Shown here: one piece after another, positions 35,184 to 46,640 of the stretch
Position numbering within the stretch: position 1 is the first letter of the stretch
How the letters are laid out: each line of letters opens with the position of its first letter
DNA from: Crocodylus rhombifer
Lineage: Eukaryota > Chordata > Crocodylia > Crocodylidae
Assembly: GCA_038503035.1 (NCBI GenBank)
Contig: JAVSML010000048.1
Coordinates: forward strand, 429,541-493,540
DNA: 64,000 nucleotides
Direction of reading: 5' to 3'
The notes under the pieces: model-generated
What the model saw: only the letters and a program-made list of their open reading frames with translations
Told to the model about the DNA's origin: nothing
Databases searched by the model: none
Made by a program: the position numbers and the translations under genes

Positions 35184-36809
35184 TCGGGACTATAGCTAAG
35201 AGATGCCTGAACTCATCTCAGGAGGGATATATGCTCACTTTCCCCCTTGACCCCGTACTTTGTGATTGCCCTTCAACAACTGGTAGTTAAGTTCTGTCCC
35301 CTGCGAGGATCTGCAGTAACTAGTCTGCAAGTCAGAGAAGGTCTATGAAAAAAAATTAAATCTGGGCAGCTCGTGGGTGACACCCAAACAGCAGTATTGC
35401 CTGTAGCCATTGCATTCCCACTCTATAGGGAGGAATGCATGGTGAATTCCCATTGTTGGCCACTGTGTCTCTGCAAATCCCCTCTTATGATAACAGTGTG
35501 GTCTAATGCACAACAGTCTGGACTCCATGGATTCTCTTAATCTTTCTGTGTGTCTTCATTCACTCCATGGATGAGGCTAGCATTGCTGTTGCTTCCTGCT
35601 GTGCGATTCCTTGTCTCTGGCGGCCAGGATTTCTCCACTGGGTAAGGAAAAGGAGAGAAGTAGACAAGTATAAGGGTGGGAAGAGAGATCAGAGGATGGA
35701 AGGAAGGGGGAATGTGAGACCAAGAGACCCTTTTAATTCTTGCAAAAAAAGAAAAAGAAGAACGTTTCCATTTTTCACAATCTTCAACTTTTGTTTGAAA
35801 TGTAACGATTCCAGGTTTTGCAGCAATGTGTTCTGCTTGGGGAAATGTCACCTGAAAAGAAAGCACTTCATTTCACTGCTGAGATTCTGCAGTTGTCTCG
35901 ATGGTGACGCGACAGCTCGGTAGCTGACTTCAAGTACACCAATTACAGTAAATTCAGTTTGGTAAGTTTACACTTAATATGAACAAACTAAGAGCAGATA
36001 CAAATTAATGCATAACAGATGAGTTACACGAAGCACTCATAGATAATGCGATGATGTATGTCATGATGTTTCCTGAACGTATTAATGTGTCAGAGTGCAC
36101 ACGTTCAGTCCATCAATCACAGTGCGCAGCCCAGAAGCGTACCACATTCATTATGCGAGCTTCAACACACTGTTAACAGTTCATACAACGACGGCTGTTT
36201 AAAAACCGATCAGAACGCGGAAAGGTTTGACCATTTGCTTGCTTACTGTACCAGTCTGCTAACAGTATTTTCTTTCTGCAAGAAATTCTTCTTGCTCCCC
36301 AGCTGAGTGAACTGAATGTCAAGCAACTGAAGATCTTTGGACCTACGTAGATGCTTTATGCAACTGAATGGTCATGAATGAGACTGGATAAGTGCCTCCT
36401 CTACAAAAAAAAAGTCCTTTTTTTTTCTTCTTTCAATAGTAACTTTTTAAAAGAGGATCTAAAAGAAAAGGAAACAAATAAGAACAAAATCTGACCAACA
36501 TGTTACATCCATTTATAGAAGTCTGAAGTTAAAGCAAGTTTCCCTGCCACCTGCTTCCAGAAGAATACATGAGAAAACTCATAGCACCTTTTAAGGGGTA
36601 GCTCAATAAGTTGGTATTCAGGTAGATAACACCTGACAAAATTCACTCTCAAGTGCTCCGGCTACTTCCTAAAGTAATCTCTGAACCAGTAGTTATCTTC
36701 AGCAATTCACGGAGGACAAGTGAGGGATCGGGGGAGTGGGGAAGGCAAGCTTAGTACATCTCGGAGACCCCAGGGAACTAAACCAAATTACTAAACAATC
36801 CGTCTTGGT
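35184..36809. other. Non-coding stretch, nothing recognised
   Basis: AT-rich DNA with homopurine stretch near 35,640-35,760 (GAGAGAAG, GGAAGGGGG, AAAAAAAGAAAAAG) and A/T runs near 36,405-36,428. No gene recognised. Confidence 0.5.
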
Positions 36810-36865
36810 GCAGCAGAATGACTAGATGATCCCTTGTGATCCTTGTCAGGCTTATATTTCTATGA
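36810..36865 (+). mobile_element. CR1 LINE 3' end, sense orientation
   Basis: AGAATGACTAGATGATCCCT, then TGTGATCCTT and finally TTTCTATGATAATGAT, correspond in order to the CR1 3' tail read in sense (GACTAGATGACCTC..GGTCCCTTCCAGCC..ATTCTATGAT). It is very short and degraded, and it is the only CR1 tail seen on the plus strand besides the L3-like copy at 17.7 kb. Confidence 0.6.
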
Positions 36866-38065
36866 TAATGATCGGCCAGAGTAGAAGAGAGACCAAATGA
36901 AAGTATGTGTGGGAACTGCAGGTATCTTGTGTCTTATCCATATGCTTATCCAGGCCAGAGTGACTTTTTCTAGCCCATGGTGTACGTGTGAAATGCTCGT
37001 CTCAGGGCACAGGTGTCTTCTTGTTAACAGCAGTATACGTGGTGGACTTCCTGCGAGTGAGATTTGTGCTCTATTCAGTCTTCAGGGGGTTACAATCACT
37101 GTTATTTAAAATGAAAGAAAGTACAAGAACACTGATGACTGGGATGAGTGTGCCACTATGAGACACAACAGCTGTAGTGACTCGTGCAGCCCTTGATGTA
37201 AAGCAGATCAGCCAGGAGACACTGGTGAAGGCAGCCTTGCTTCCTGGGTCACTTCTGGACAGCTCAGTCTTCATTTGCAGAATTTCTGCAGCCAGATGCA
37301 CCGTTGCAGGCCGTGCCCGTCTCCTATGCTGCTATTTGCAAAGGGTCGTGCAAGGGCAGCCTGCAGCTCTCCTATGCACTATCGTGTGCAGGGAGAATTC
37401 TTCTTGGTTCAGGTTTTTTATGGTCCTGTATGTCCAAGAGCAGCAGGACTTGGGGAGGATGCGAAATGCAAGTCCTTTGCCAGCTGCTGGAGACTGAGAG
37501 TACTATAGCTGTTAAAGTTAGACAAGAAGTGTGTCCCTTTTACGACTACTGAGCCCCGGACAACAGCGTGCGGAAACCACAACCAGCAGTTATTCTCCGT
37601 GAAACACATTTGTGGGATCAGTTCCTTCCTAAGCAGGTGCCACGGCACCACCACCGCTCGCTGCCACCCTTGTCCCCAGTCTCCAAAGAGAAACCGGTCG
37701 CATGTGGAGACTCTGAACAACCATTGGCAGCGTCCCCCCCGACTCAGGGTGCGGGCAGACTGATGAAGCAGCCTGGGGCACCGTTTCACGGGTGGCCTTT
37801 CCTCTTGCCACAGGTCAGTCCCCAGGGCTGTCGAGATGGTCCCTGTTCCCCGGTGCTATCCCCCCTTGAAATATTGCCTCTTGTGGGCAGATGCCGCAAC
37901 CTCCTGACTTGCACAACTGAAGTGCACCTAAAACCATAAATAAAACCTGCTCGTTTTCCCGTGCCCTCGGGTACCAGGTCTCTGGCTGTTCAGCTGAGCT
38001 CTAACCCGCGGGGGTGGGTGAACGGGACCGAGGGGCAAGGAGACCTGAGGACAGTCCCTCCCCTG
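36866..38065. other. Non-coding stretch, nothing recognised
   Basis: GC content rises toward the gap. Overlapping open frames of 60-123 codons occur on both strands without recognisable domains. A real exon here cannot be excluded from composition alone, but no splice-site-bounded conserved frame stands out. Confidence 0.4.
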
Positions 38066-38240
38066 CACACACACCTGTCCCGTGCACACTGCCTTCTGTG
38101 TGCGTGTGTGTATGTACGTGCGTGTCTATTGTAGCTGTCCCTGCAAAGTGCCTTGTGTGTGCAAGTGTGTGTGTGTGTGTGTGCATCTGTCGTACCCTTG
38201 CACAGAGTTTTGTGTGTGTCTGTCACCTCCCCTTGCAAAG
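38066..38240. repeat. GT-rich degenerate tandem repeat bordering the gap
   Basis: Blocks of the form TGTCCCTGCAAAGTGCC plus (TG)n recur: CTGTCCCGTGCACACTGCC near 38,077, TGTCCCTGCAAAGTGCC near 38,136 and CACCTCCCCTTGCAAAG just before the gap, each with GTGTGTG runs between them. The unit is roughly 50-70 bp and poorly conserved. The tract probably continues into the unsequenced gap. Confidence 0.6.
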
Positions 38241-38640
38241 NNNNNNNNNNNNNNNNNNNNNNNNNNNNNNNNNNNNNNNNNNNNNNNNNNNNNNNNNNNN
38301 NNNNNNNNNNNNNNNNNNNNNNNNNNNNNNNNNNNNNNNNNNNNNNNNNNNNNNNNNNNNNNNNNNNNNNNNNNNNNNNNNNNNNNNNNNNNNNNNNNNN
38401 NNNNNNNNNNNNNNNNNNNNNNNNNNNNNNNNNNNNNNNNNNNNNNNNNNNNNNNNNNNNNNNNNNNNNNNNNNNNNNNNNNNNNNNNNNNNNNNNNNNN
38501 NNNNNNNNNNNNNNNNNNNNNNNNNNNNNNNNNNNNNNNNNNNNNNNNNNNNNNNNNNNNNNNNNNNNNNNNNNNNNNNNNNNNNNNNNNNNNNNNNNNN
38601 NNNNNNNNNNNNNNNNNNNNNNNNNNNNNNNNNNNNNNNN
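38241..38640. other. Assembly gap, 400 N
   Basis: Exactly 400 undetermined bases between a GT-rich tandem repeat and an extremely GC-rich island, a typical position for failed short-read assembly. Any open frame reported across it is meaningless. The start of a first exon and the core promoter may lie inside. Confidence 0.99.
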
Positions 38641-39120
38641 GGCGGCTGAGGCGGCGGTTGCTGAGGCGGCGGCTGAGGCGCGGGGTGAGCGCGGGCGGGC
38701 GGCGCGCGGGGCCGGGAAAGTTGGCGCGCGGGGCCGGGGCCCGAGGCGGCACCCGGCGGCGGGCCCGTCCTGCCCGGCCTCGTGCTCTGCGCGGCGGTGC
38801 CTCCCGCAGCCTCCAGCTGCCGGGGTCGGGGCGGCTCGAAGGCCCCTTGTGCGTGGCAGGGGCCTCAGGGGCCAGGAGCGGGTTTCATTCCCGGGCGCAG
38901 CGCAGCAGCTTGCCGGGCCTGACCCATGCCCGCTTCCCCCCCGAAAGCCCAGGGTGCAGGTGCCTCCGCTCCAGCCCTGGCACTTGTTTCAGGCGAAGAC
39001 GCGGCCCAGACCGTGTCCGTCGCAGCGTCCTCTCGGGCGAGGGAGACTGGCCCTGGGGGGCAGGCAAAGGTGTGGGAAGGATGTGCCGCTGGGGGGGCAG
39101 ACGCACCTGGCCGCGTGGCA
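38641..39120 (+). promoter_or_regulatory. CpG island, probable promoter and first exon
   Basis: From the gap edge to about 38,900 the sequence is almost all G and C with very dense CpG, unlike anything else in the window. It opens with GGCGGCTGA/GGCGGCGG triplet repeats typical of 5' untranslated exons. A 16-bp direct repeat, GGCGCGCGGGGCCGGG, lies at 38,701 and 38,723, with TTGGCGCG (E2F-like) overlapping the second copy. A plausible splice donor, CGGG|GTGAGC, lies at 38,684/38,685 on the plus strand, which is the only hint of direction. CpG density declines after about 39,100. No coding start can be assigned, so the gene is unknown. Confidence 0.78.
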
Positions 39121-41089
39121 CTAGGGTGATTTCAGGTGAGGGCTGTGGAAGAGGCTCAAGGCGCTGTTGGCGTTTGCAAGCGTCCAAACTGCGCTGGTTG
39201 CGAGGGCGCGACAGTCCGGCGCTGGTTGCGTGGCTCGAAACCTGTGTGTCCGGCTGCACGTCCCTCTGAACTGTGAAATGCTCCCAGCCTCCGGATTTGC
39301 CTCGATCCTGTACGTTTCTGGGGCTCTGAAGAAACTCTCCCGCTCCACGGTGTCAGCGATGCGCTGGCTGCATGGATGTGTCTGTCGTACTAATTAGCGC
39401 AACACGGGAACAGCTGCAGTGGCCCCCGCCAGTGATCGGTTCAATGCCGTGTACTCCTGATTGACACGACATAGCCACGGATGTAATGTCACCCGGCGTG
39501 AGACATCTAATTGGCGTAGCGGTGCTTCAGAGAGGCCCTGGCATAAGGCGTCTGCTCGGGAACCAGAGGTGCGCGGGGGCCATTTCTACCTGCTCTGTAT
39601 TTCTCTAACTCATTTCAAGTCTGTGCGGGTTTAAGCCACTTGATGTTAATTCAGTACATACAGTCTTTGTAGTGCCGCTGTCTGAAACCGTGGATGGGAG
39701 ATACTTGCAGACATGCTTTCTGTGCCGAGTGGTTTTTATTGAGTACTAAAATTGGAAAAGTGCATTGCAGGGAAGAAAGCTCCCAGGCAGGTGTGTGGCG
39801 TAGTGAGTATTTTCTTCCCTTTAGTGGCATTGGGGGATATGTATTTTGGGCCAGATACTTGCATTTATGTTGCTGTAAATCTGTAGTGACTGTGATTGTC
39901 TGGGAATTGCTCTGGATTTACTGGGTGTAACAGAGGAAAATCTGACAAGTTCAGCCACGCTGTCTTACTCCCAGTACAATGTGAGAGGTCTGGTTTGGCA
40001 GTCTCTATTCAGGCAGGATTCCCATTGATTGCAAATTATACGCGTAGGCTCAAATAGTTGAAGAATTCACGCTCCCGCGGTCCAGGTGCCCCGGGTCGCC
40101 TCTCTTTAACACAAAAGGAGGTGTTGTGTGTTCATGGTGCATCTCCACTTGCCAAGACCCTTTGGAGGGTGTTCATTTTGAATGGCACCTGCACAGTGGA
40201 AAGGGTTTGTTGGTTTGCTTGCCAGGTGCTGGATGGGGGAGAGCGTCGAGGGTATTCATTCTTGACGCTCCGGCTTCATGGAGTTTACGAGAAGAAGAAC
40301 TATAGCAATATGGGAAGTTGGGGACAACTGCACACGGGTTGTGCACTTTATAATGTGGTCCATGAGAGCCATGCTGCTGGAGAGGCGGTGGGCATGGTGG
40401 GAGGGAGCCACGGATACAGCACCCGTGTGAAGGGAGGGGAATCCCAAACGGATTGCCTTGGCCCTTTGCTGTTGTCTGGGACTGGCGTAGACGCCTGAAT
40501 TTCATACAGGTTCAGTACTCCTCCCTGCGGCTTGTCCCATCTTCCAGAGGAGGATGAAGAGGAGCATCATCTTGGAGATTTCTTTTCTGAAGTCCTGGCT
40601 GAGGGCTTCACCAAGGGAGGGGTGATCTGCTTTGAAATGATGAGCATTTTCTCTTGTATTGCAGTATAGTATTTTCTTAATTCTTTTCAGTGGGAGAGAG
40701 ACACACAACAAGGGTGGAGGAAATACAGCGTCCTCTTTTTTACTGAGGCGTCAGCTTGTCTTTGAGCTTTTGTAGCCTTTTAGGATGATGCCATTTCACA
40801 TCCCCCTCTCCCCCCCACTCGCTTTTCCATTTATAGCAGCTCCGGATCGGAGAGTATTTTTCCGGGAGCCTGCTGTCCTCCTAAAGCACACTTTCCAAGA
40901 GTCTTAATCTGATGAGGAAAAGGAGGATCATTTCCCAGTTTAGCTCTCGCTGGGTTTGAGTGACACGGCTCCCCCTTTATTAGGTTAAAAGCAGCAGGCG
41001 ATGCTGAGGGATAGCACATCCTATCAAAGACCCATTAGTTGAGGTGGGGAAAAGAAAACATTTTTATTGTGCCATCAGGCCAGCCTTCC
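39121..41089. other. Non-coding stretch downstream of the CpG island
   Basis: CpG frequency stays somewhat raised to about 39,560, as at island shores, then falls. No supported exon. If the island promotes a plus-strand gene, this would be the start of its first intron. Confidence 0.45.
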
Positions 41090-41245
41090 CTAATGAGACT
41101 CAGCTGAAAGGATTTAGAGTGGTGGGTAATCAAATTTAGGGCCGGTCATATTAAAGGAAGGGTTTGGGGTTATTTTAAACACATCCTTAGAAATAATTAG
41201 CAGCCCTATTTAGAGTCTGGGGTAATTTTGCCTGGTAAGTGTGAT
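41090..41245. other. Possible conserved non-coding element
   Basis: Complex AT-rich sequence with motifs such as GGTAATCAAATTTAG, TTATTTTAAACAC and AAATAATTAGCAGCC, without repeats or open frames. Texture and motif content resemble vertebrate developmental enhancers. This is an impression only, untested by alignment. Confidence 0.25.
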
Positions 41246-43050
41246 TCATGCTTCTCACATCAGCGACTCAGTGCTGTGGGTAATCTGGATAATGTTTACA
41301 GATCTGTTGCAGCAGCCGGGCTCTGGGTAGTGGTCGTGCAGCTGCCTTGGGCTTTGCTTGCTGTATATGAGCTTGTTTGACAGTTTTGAAAATCATTCCT
41401 GGAAGCCGGCGATTCATTTAGACTAAAGGTGCTTATCTGACAAGCAGCACATCTGCCCTGCAGCTGCAGCATCGCGGCGCCTTCCCCGAGCCGGCGTGGG
41501 CAGGAGCAGTGTAGACAGGGCAGCGCACAGCTCAGCATGGGCTCGTTTTTTCTCAGGCAGGTTTGTCATGCCACACTGAGCTCGCCGCAGTGCTGATGTA
41601 CTCGTTAGGCATTTCTGCACCGCCTTGGTACCAAGCAAAGGGAGTGGGGCAAGCCGAGCTCGCTACGCACGCTGTCTCCCCAAACGGGAGCGGTGTCCCT
41701 GCTGTAGCGTGGCACTGGATATGGGCCAGTGAACTCTCCCGCTTGGACTAAGGGACTTCTGTTATGGGTAGAGATCTGCTTAAGTCGCAGTGAGACAAAG
41801 GGATCTTTGCAGCCAGTTCACGGTGTGCAGAGCTGATTTCGCGGGCATTTCTGATTGGCAGAGAGGCTTTGATGGGAGGAGGGGGCAGCTGCCCTTCATG
41901 TTGTGCTGCCCCACCGGCCAGTGCTTTCCCCTCCCGGCAGCAAGGATCGCTGGCTTCCACTGGGGAGGCAGCATTGTATTGTATTTTATTTTATTGTTGT
42001 TGATTTTTGCGGGCTATCCCAGATTTCGCAGTTTCTGCAAAATCCAGAAAACCGTGTATTAAGTAGGTCCCTAGCGATGGGCTGTAGTTTGTGTGCAGTG
42101 CCTCGCCGTGGTGCTCCCTGGCACAGTCCCAGGTCCTCCGAAAACTAATCGGCCAGCTGGGAGGCTGATCGGAGGCACGAGGAAGGACATCGTCACCCAT
42201 TGCACATGAAACTCCTTGCCACAAGATGTCATGGAGACCAAGTGTAGCAGGATCCAAAAAAAAGGCCCAAGACGAACTAGAGAGAGATCTGTTAATATTC
42301 AGTAATAAACAGGAGCTGTGAAGGGGCTCTCGGACCCCCTTACACAGGGTTGAAGCCCATCCCTAACACTGCTTGGGGAGGGGCTTCCCTCCTTCCACGT
42401 TGTGGGAAGGCAAATTGAGTCTATAATTGCTAACAGCACCTGTTGGGAGGCATGTGGACTTACCCCCATTGGTGACTGGATGGAGGAGTAGATGCAGAAT
42501 GGCAATGCCTGTCTTCTTTTAAAGGAGTTTTTCCTGCTGCTCAAATTAGCGAGGGATGTTTCATAGCTCCCAGCATGATGGGCAAATTAAATCTGCATCG
42601 TGAGGTTCCTTGGGGACTTCACTGCGATGTCTAGTCCATTCCTGTCTTGGGACAAGGGACCTCGATTTGTATAATAATACTATAAATATCACCTTGCCAC
42701 CTGTGGTGGAACATGTTGTTGGAGTCAAGTCACCCCAGAGCTTCTCTTGCACCCGTGGACTGCTTTTGGGATGCAGAAATGTCGCGGGCTAGGAACATTG
42801 TGATGACGCAGCGTTAACCCGTATACCTGCCGAGGAAAGATGGGCTTTCCCTTGTGCTTCCGTACAGGTTTGCTGCCTCCTATAGAGAGTTCACGTGTTT
42901 AGTTCTGCAAAATGCTCAGCGCTCTGGTTCTGATCCAGCATCAAAGCACATGCATAACATTAAACATGTGAGTAATACTGTGTACCCTCCATGGAAAGCA
43001 ATAAGCCTATGAACTTCTGCCCATCCTGGCTTTTATTGTAGACCAATGCA
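41246..43050. other. Non-coding stretch, nothing recognised
   Basis: Mixed sequence. A small CpG-containing block, ATCGCGGCGCC to GAGCCGGCG, lies at 41,470-41,496. No gene or transposon recognised. Confidence 0.45.
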
Positions 43051-43097
43051 GTTGCAGTCCCTGATACAGACTGATACGGTTGCAGTCCCTGATACAG
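43051..43097. repeat. Short tandem duplication, 28-bp period
   Basis: GTTGCAGTCCCTGATACAG occurs at 43,051-43,069 and again at 43,079-43,097, identical over 19 bp. CTGATAC also recurs in the spacer. A recent local slippage or templated duplication. Confidence 0.85.
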
Positions 43098-44339
43098 GGT
43101 TTCCCAGCTCCAGAGCAAGGTAAAGTGGGAAGGGTTTTGCTCCTGCGTTCTGCTGCAGGTGTAAGGTAGGTCCCCGGAGATCAGACATAGCAGAGCTCAG
43201 CTCAGCCATGCCCCCCAGACCGTGCTATACCTGGAGGACATGCCTCTGCTTGGAAGTCAGCTCTGGGTATAGCAGCAGTTGTATGCTGGCAGAGACTTCC
43301 CCTGCACAAAGGGCATCCTCAGAGGCCATCCCTGCCTGGGTTAGGTGCACTTCGTGCTGCTTGCAGAGTGGACTGTGAAGCTGGCCCTGGTTTTCTACGT
43401 CTATATTAGGCACTTACGAGACGGAGCGTGTGTGTGTGTGTGTGCGCATGCACGTGCGTGTTAAGGGTTGATAAGCAAAGCAGAGTTGTTTTCCAGTTCT
43501 CCATTCACCTAATGGCATTTGTGGCTCCGAGTTGCCTCTCGGCATGGTTCTTCTCTGCTTTATTTCAGCACATTCCAGGGATGTATGCAAAGAGAATGGC
43601 TGGCTGAACTCTGAACACCAAAGAATTTGCTTGCATTGTTCATGCGTTGCAGTCCTCGTACTTAGCATTTAGAGCGTGACAGGCATGGCGCCTGCGTCCA
43701 TCGCCAATGGGTTGCCCGCCCTTTCTCCTTCAGGGTCATAGCTTTTAGGTCCTTGACGCTGCTCAGCTGATCCTGGAATGCTAGGAAGCTATTGTGGCCA
43801 GAAGTGCCTTTCTCTGTCGGCATTTGACATGCAGATTATAACGAGGGCAAGTCTCGGAGTTTTCTGATGTTTTCTGTTGGAAAGTGCTGATTAGACCAAA
43901 CCAAATTGTTTCGCAGGAATGAATTGATTTGGGTGACATTCCTGATAGTAAATTATAAAACCCTTGCATTCTGATGGGGCTGAAACAATTTGTTTTGACT
44001 TTTTAGGTGACGTTATAAATTACGTTCTAAATAACTATGGAGAAGTCGATATACAAAACGATGACATTGAAATGAAATGTTGCAACCCTATCAAAGAGGG
44101 GGATTTCAGAATTTAGCCTTTCGTAACAAATACCAACTTTTCTGTTTTTTCTCCTCTGAATTGGAGTGAAACTAGATTTTAACATCTTGGGTTTTCTCGT
44201 GATGCCTTGGCGTAATGACTTACTTCCCAAATGAATGCCGACTGCCATGCTACATAGCATGGACATAGAATGACAGCCTTCCACCCCTTCTTGCGCTCCT
44301 TTGCTCTCTAATATAGAGCCTGCACCCATCTAAATTAAC
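43098..44339. other. Non-coding stretch with small GT microsatellite
   Basis: A (GT)8 tract lies at about 43,428-43,444, followed by alternating GCGCATGCACGTGCGTG. No gene recognised. Confidence 0.5.
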
Positions 44340-45620
44340 ACTCCAGTTATGCAAATGACCCAATCATTGCATATTGCTTTCATTGCCACCTATTAGATGA
44401 TAAACTCCATCAGCTAATGGCACTTTTGGGGGCAGCGGGAGGGGGGTTGTGTGTGTCATTACTGCTTCTGTGCTCCTGGCATTTATGGGTAGACATGTTA
44501 GTAATTCATACTCTTCTTATTCTTCATCTTTTTCCTTCAAATAAGAAGCCCTTTCATCTTTTGACTCATTTTTTCAGAAGCAGATATCAGAATCTTTTGG
44601 ACTGACAAGAGCCATTCCTGCCTCCTCCATTGCCATCTTACAAGCTCCAAATAATTTCCCTGATTAATTAGGTCCTTTCCCATTTGGCAAACATCGATTT
44701 ATTTATTTATTTATTGCCTCTTCCGCTGCCTCCTCCTTAGGCACACGTGAAATTTTAGCATTTACTTTCAGTTTATCTTTTTGGTTATGCCTCAGCAGCT
44801 CAATGATGTTGGCAAGGAAAACAGTATTTCTTCATTAGCTATTTCAGGAGATGCTCGAAATACTGAATTTGTGATCCTTATGGTGGTCCAAACCAGGGGG
44901 AAAAGATGTGCTGAAAGTCACAGAAGAGTTGAGCTTTATGTGTGCTCCTAAAGACATTTTTGTAAGGGAGCCAAAAGTAGCGATTATTGTTGTGATGGGT
45001 CTTAAGATGTCTTCAGATTCTTGCTCTCCCCCTCTCTCTTTCTTAAATTAGATATGCAGGAGTCTATTTTAGCTCTGATTGCATCAGTTGGAAAGTCCCT
45101 GAGCAAATGACAGTAAATGTATCCACAACATTTGCAGAATATCTCCCGTTCTTCCTCAAATTATGCCACTTACAGGCAGTCCTATTCTCTGTAAGGATAT
45201 ATTAGACTTAATGCATCTGCAGTGCCTTCTAAAATGCAGACCCTTTAGGCTTAACTTGTAATCTTCATAATCATATGGACTCTTGCTGCACGTTTCCCAA
45301 AAGCGTTGGGCTAGGGCTGTGTGTTTTTGGTATTACTTAACTATAAAATCGATCGAGGTGCAAGAAACGTCTCTGACATGTGCCAGGAGCTGATATCCAT
45401 TCTGATCAGGTTCCCCAGCTCTTGGCACTGGCGCACTCTGTATCGGAGCGTGATCATTAAGTGTGATTACTCTGTTTTGACCTATTTAAAAGTCTCTGAC
45501 TGCAAAATTCCAAGATTCTGATTTAAGCTATAAAACAGATTATTAACGTGTCATCATTCGCACACTTCACGGCTCATTTCCCGATTACAACAGTTTTGAA
45601 TGTGAACACATATTCTGTTT
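44340..45620. other. Possible cluster of conserved non-coding elements
   Basis: Several segments look enhancer-like: an exact POU octamer ATGCAAAT at 44,349-44,356; CCTGATTAATTAGG near 44,660; an (ATTT)n run at 44,698-44,716; complex AT-rich sequence at 45,060-45,200; and TTTAAGCTATAAAACAGATT near 45,520. No convincing coding frame is present. Conservation cannot be judged from one sequence. Confidence 0.25.
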
Positions 45621-46275
45621 TAATGCATATGTGTTTGTATAGCTGTGATAGAGTGTAAACCTTGCGGTCGGGAGTTTTGGGGGGCAAACATCCCTGTGAC
45701 TCTATCTTACACGAATCAAAGTGGGTGGAAGAGAAATCTGTAGGTGCAGGCTACTGTCAGGTTCCCCAGTGCTGCAGATTAAAGCCCTGGTGCTTCCTTA
45801 GGTAGCTGTAAGCTGCACATAGAGAAAGGAATGTACATATGGATGGATGTACATAAGGAGTTTCCTTCTAGGTCTTCAGTGTAGGGACTTTGCTCACATC
45901 TTGGCCTGGTGCCCTTTGGAGGTATATAAATACTAGGACGTGGAACCAATCTCCTCATGCTACTGGTCTGTGTGGGACTCCTGTTGATATCACGGATGGT
46001 TTTGTAGTCAGTTGGGTAGCAGGACTGGGAGGCCAGATCCACCTCTTCTTCCTTTGGAGTCTTAAATACAATAGAAGTGCCACAGTGCGGTTTGTAAGAT
46101 GGAAAAGATAGTGAGGAGGGCATGCTGCCTACCTTTTGAGCGATAGCCTGAGGAGCAACGTGCTGGAGCATTTTTCTACTCTGCAGTAGGGAGAGGAGTC
46201 TTAGGGGAGAAGACAGATGTGTGACCAGTGACCCATGTCAGCATGGCTCCCCTGGCCAAAAACCCTGGAGTCACA
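45621..46275. other. Non-coding stretch, nothing recognised
   Basis: No recognised gene or mobile element. GATAGAGTGT near 45,647 and ACTCTATCTTACAC near 45,700 form a weak inverted pair. Confidence 0.4.
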
Positions 46276-46540
46276 GCATCTGATGAAGTGAACTTGGCTT
46301 CACGAAAACTTGTGTTCTTTGTATATATGGTAGTGAAGAGTGACTCTGTAGCCATGAAGGTCCAGAAATGATATGAGAGGCAATGATTTCAAACTGTGTA
46401 ATTGGGATAAAGTTGCACAAGCTTTCAAATGCAAGACAGTCTTCATCAGTACTTGCATCCATCAGGTCTTGCATTCAAAAGCTTGTTTTAACTCTATCCC
46501 AAAGACATAGTTGGTCCAATAAAAGATACTGCCCTAAGAA
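46276..46540. repeat. Interspersed repeat in three copies, two head to head
   Basis: A unit of the form CTGATGAAG..CTTGCA..GAAAGCTTGT..TATCCCAA appears once in plus orientation at about 46,278-46,315. It appears again inverted at 46,402-46,450 and in plus orientation at 46,458-46,502. The last two arms (46,402-46,437 and 46,466-46,502) pair at about 30 of 37 positions around a 28-nt loop. The right copy continues into GTTGGTCCAATAAAAGATACTG, a motif widespread in reptile genomes and also seen inverted at 27.9 kb. Probably old SINE or LINE tails joined by successive insertion. Confidence 0.6.
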
Positions 46541-46558
46541 ATCCTTCCCTCTCCTTGC

Positions 46559-46561
<3 letters not shown>

Positions 46562-46602
<41 letters not shown>

Positions 46603-46640
46603 TGTATATGCATGTATATGTGTGTGTGTATATATAATAT
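46562..46640. repeat. (AT)18 and compound TG/TA microsatellite
   Basis: A pure (AT)18 tract at 46,562-46,597 is followed by GTACATGTATATGCATG and a TGTGTGTGTATATATA segment. Compound dinucleotide repeat with hairpin potential. Confidence 0.95.

Noticed and set aside
38014..39269. Long open frames crossing the gap (up to 395 codons)
   Set aside because: About a third to two thirds of each is N, and the remainder is GT-repeat or GC-rich translation without a domain.
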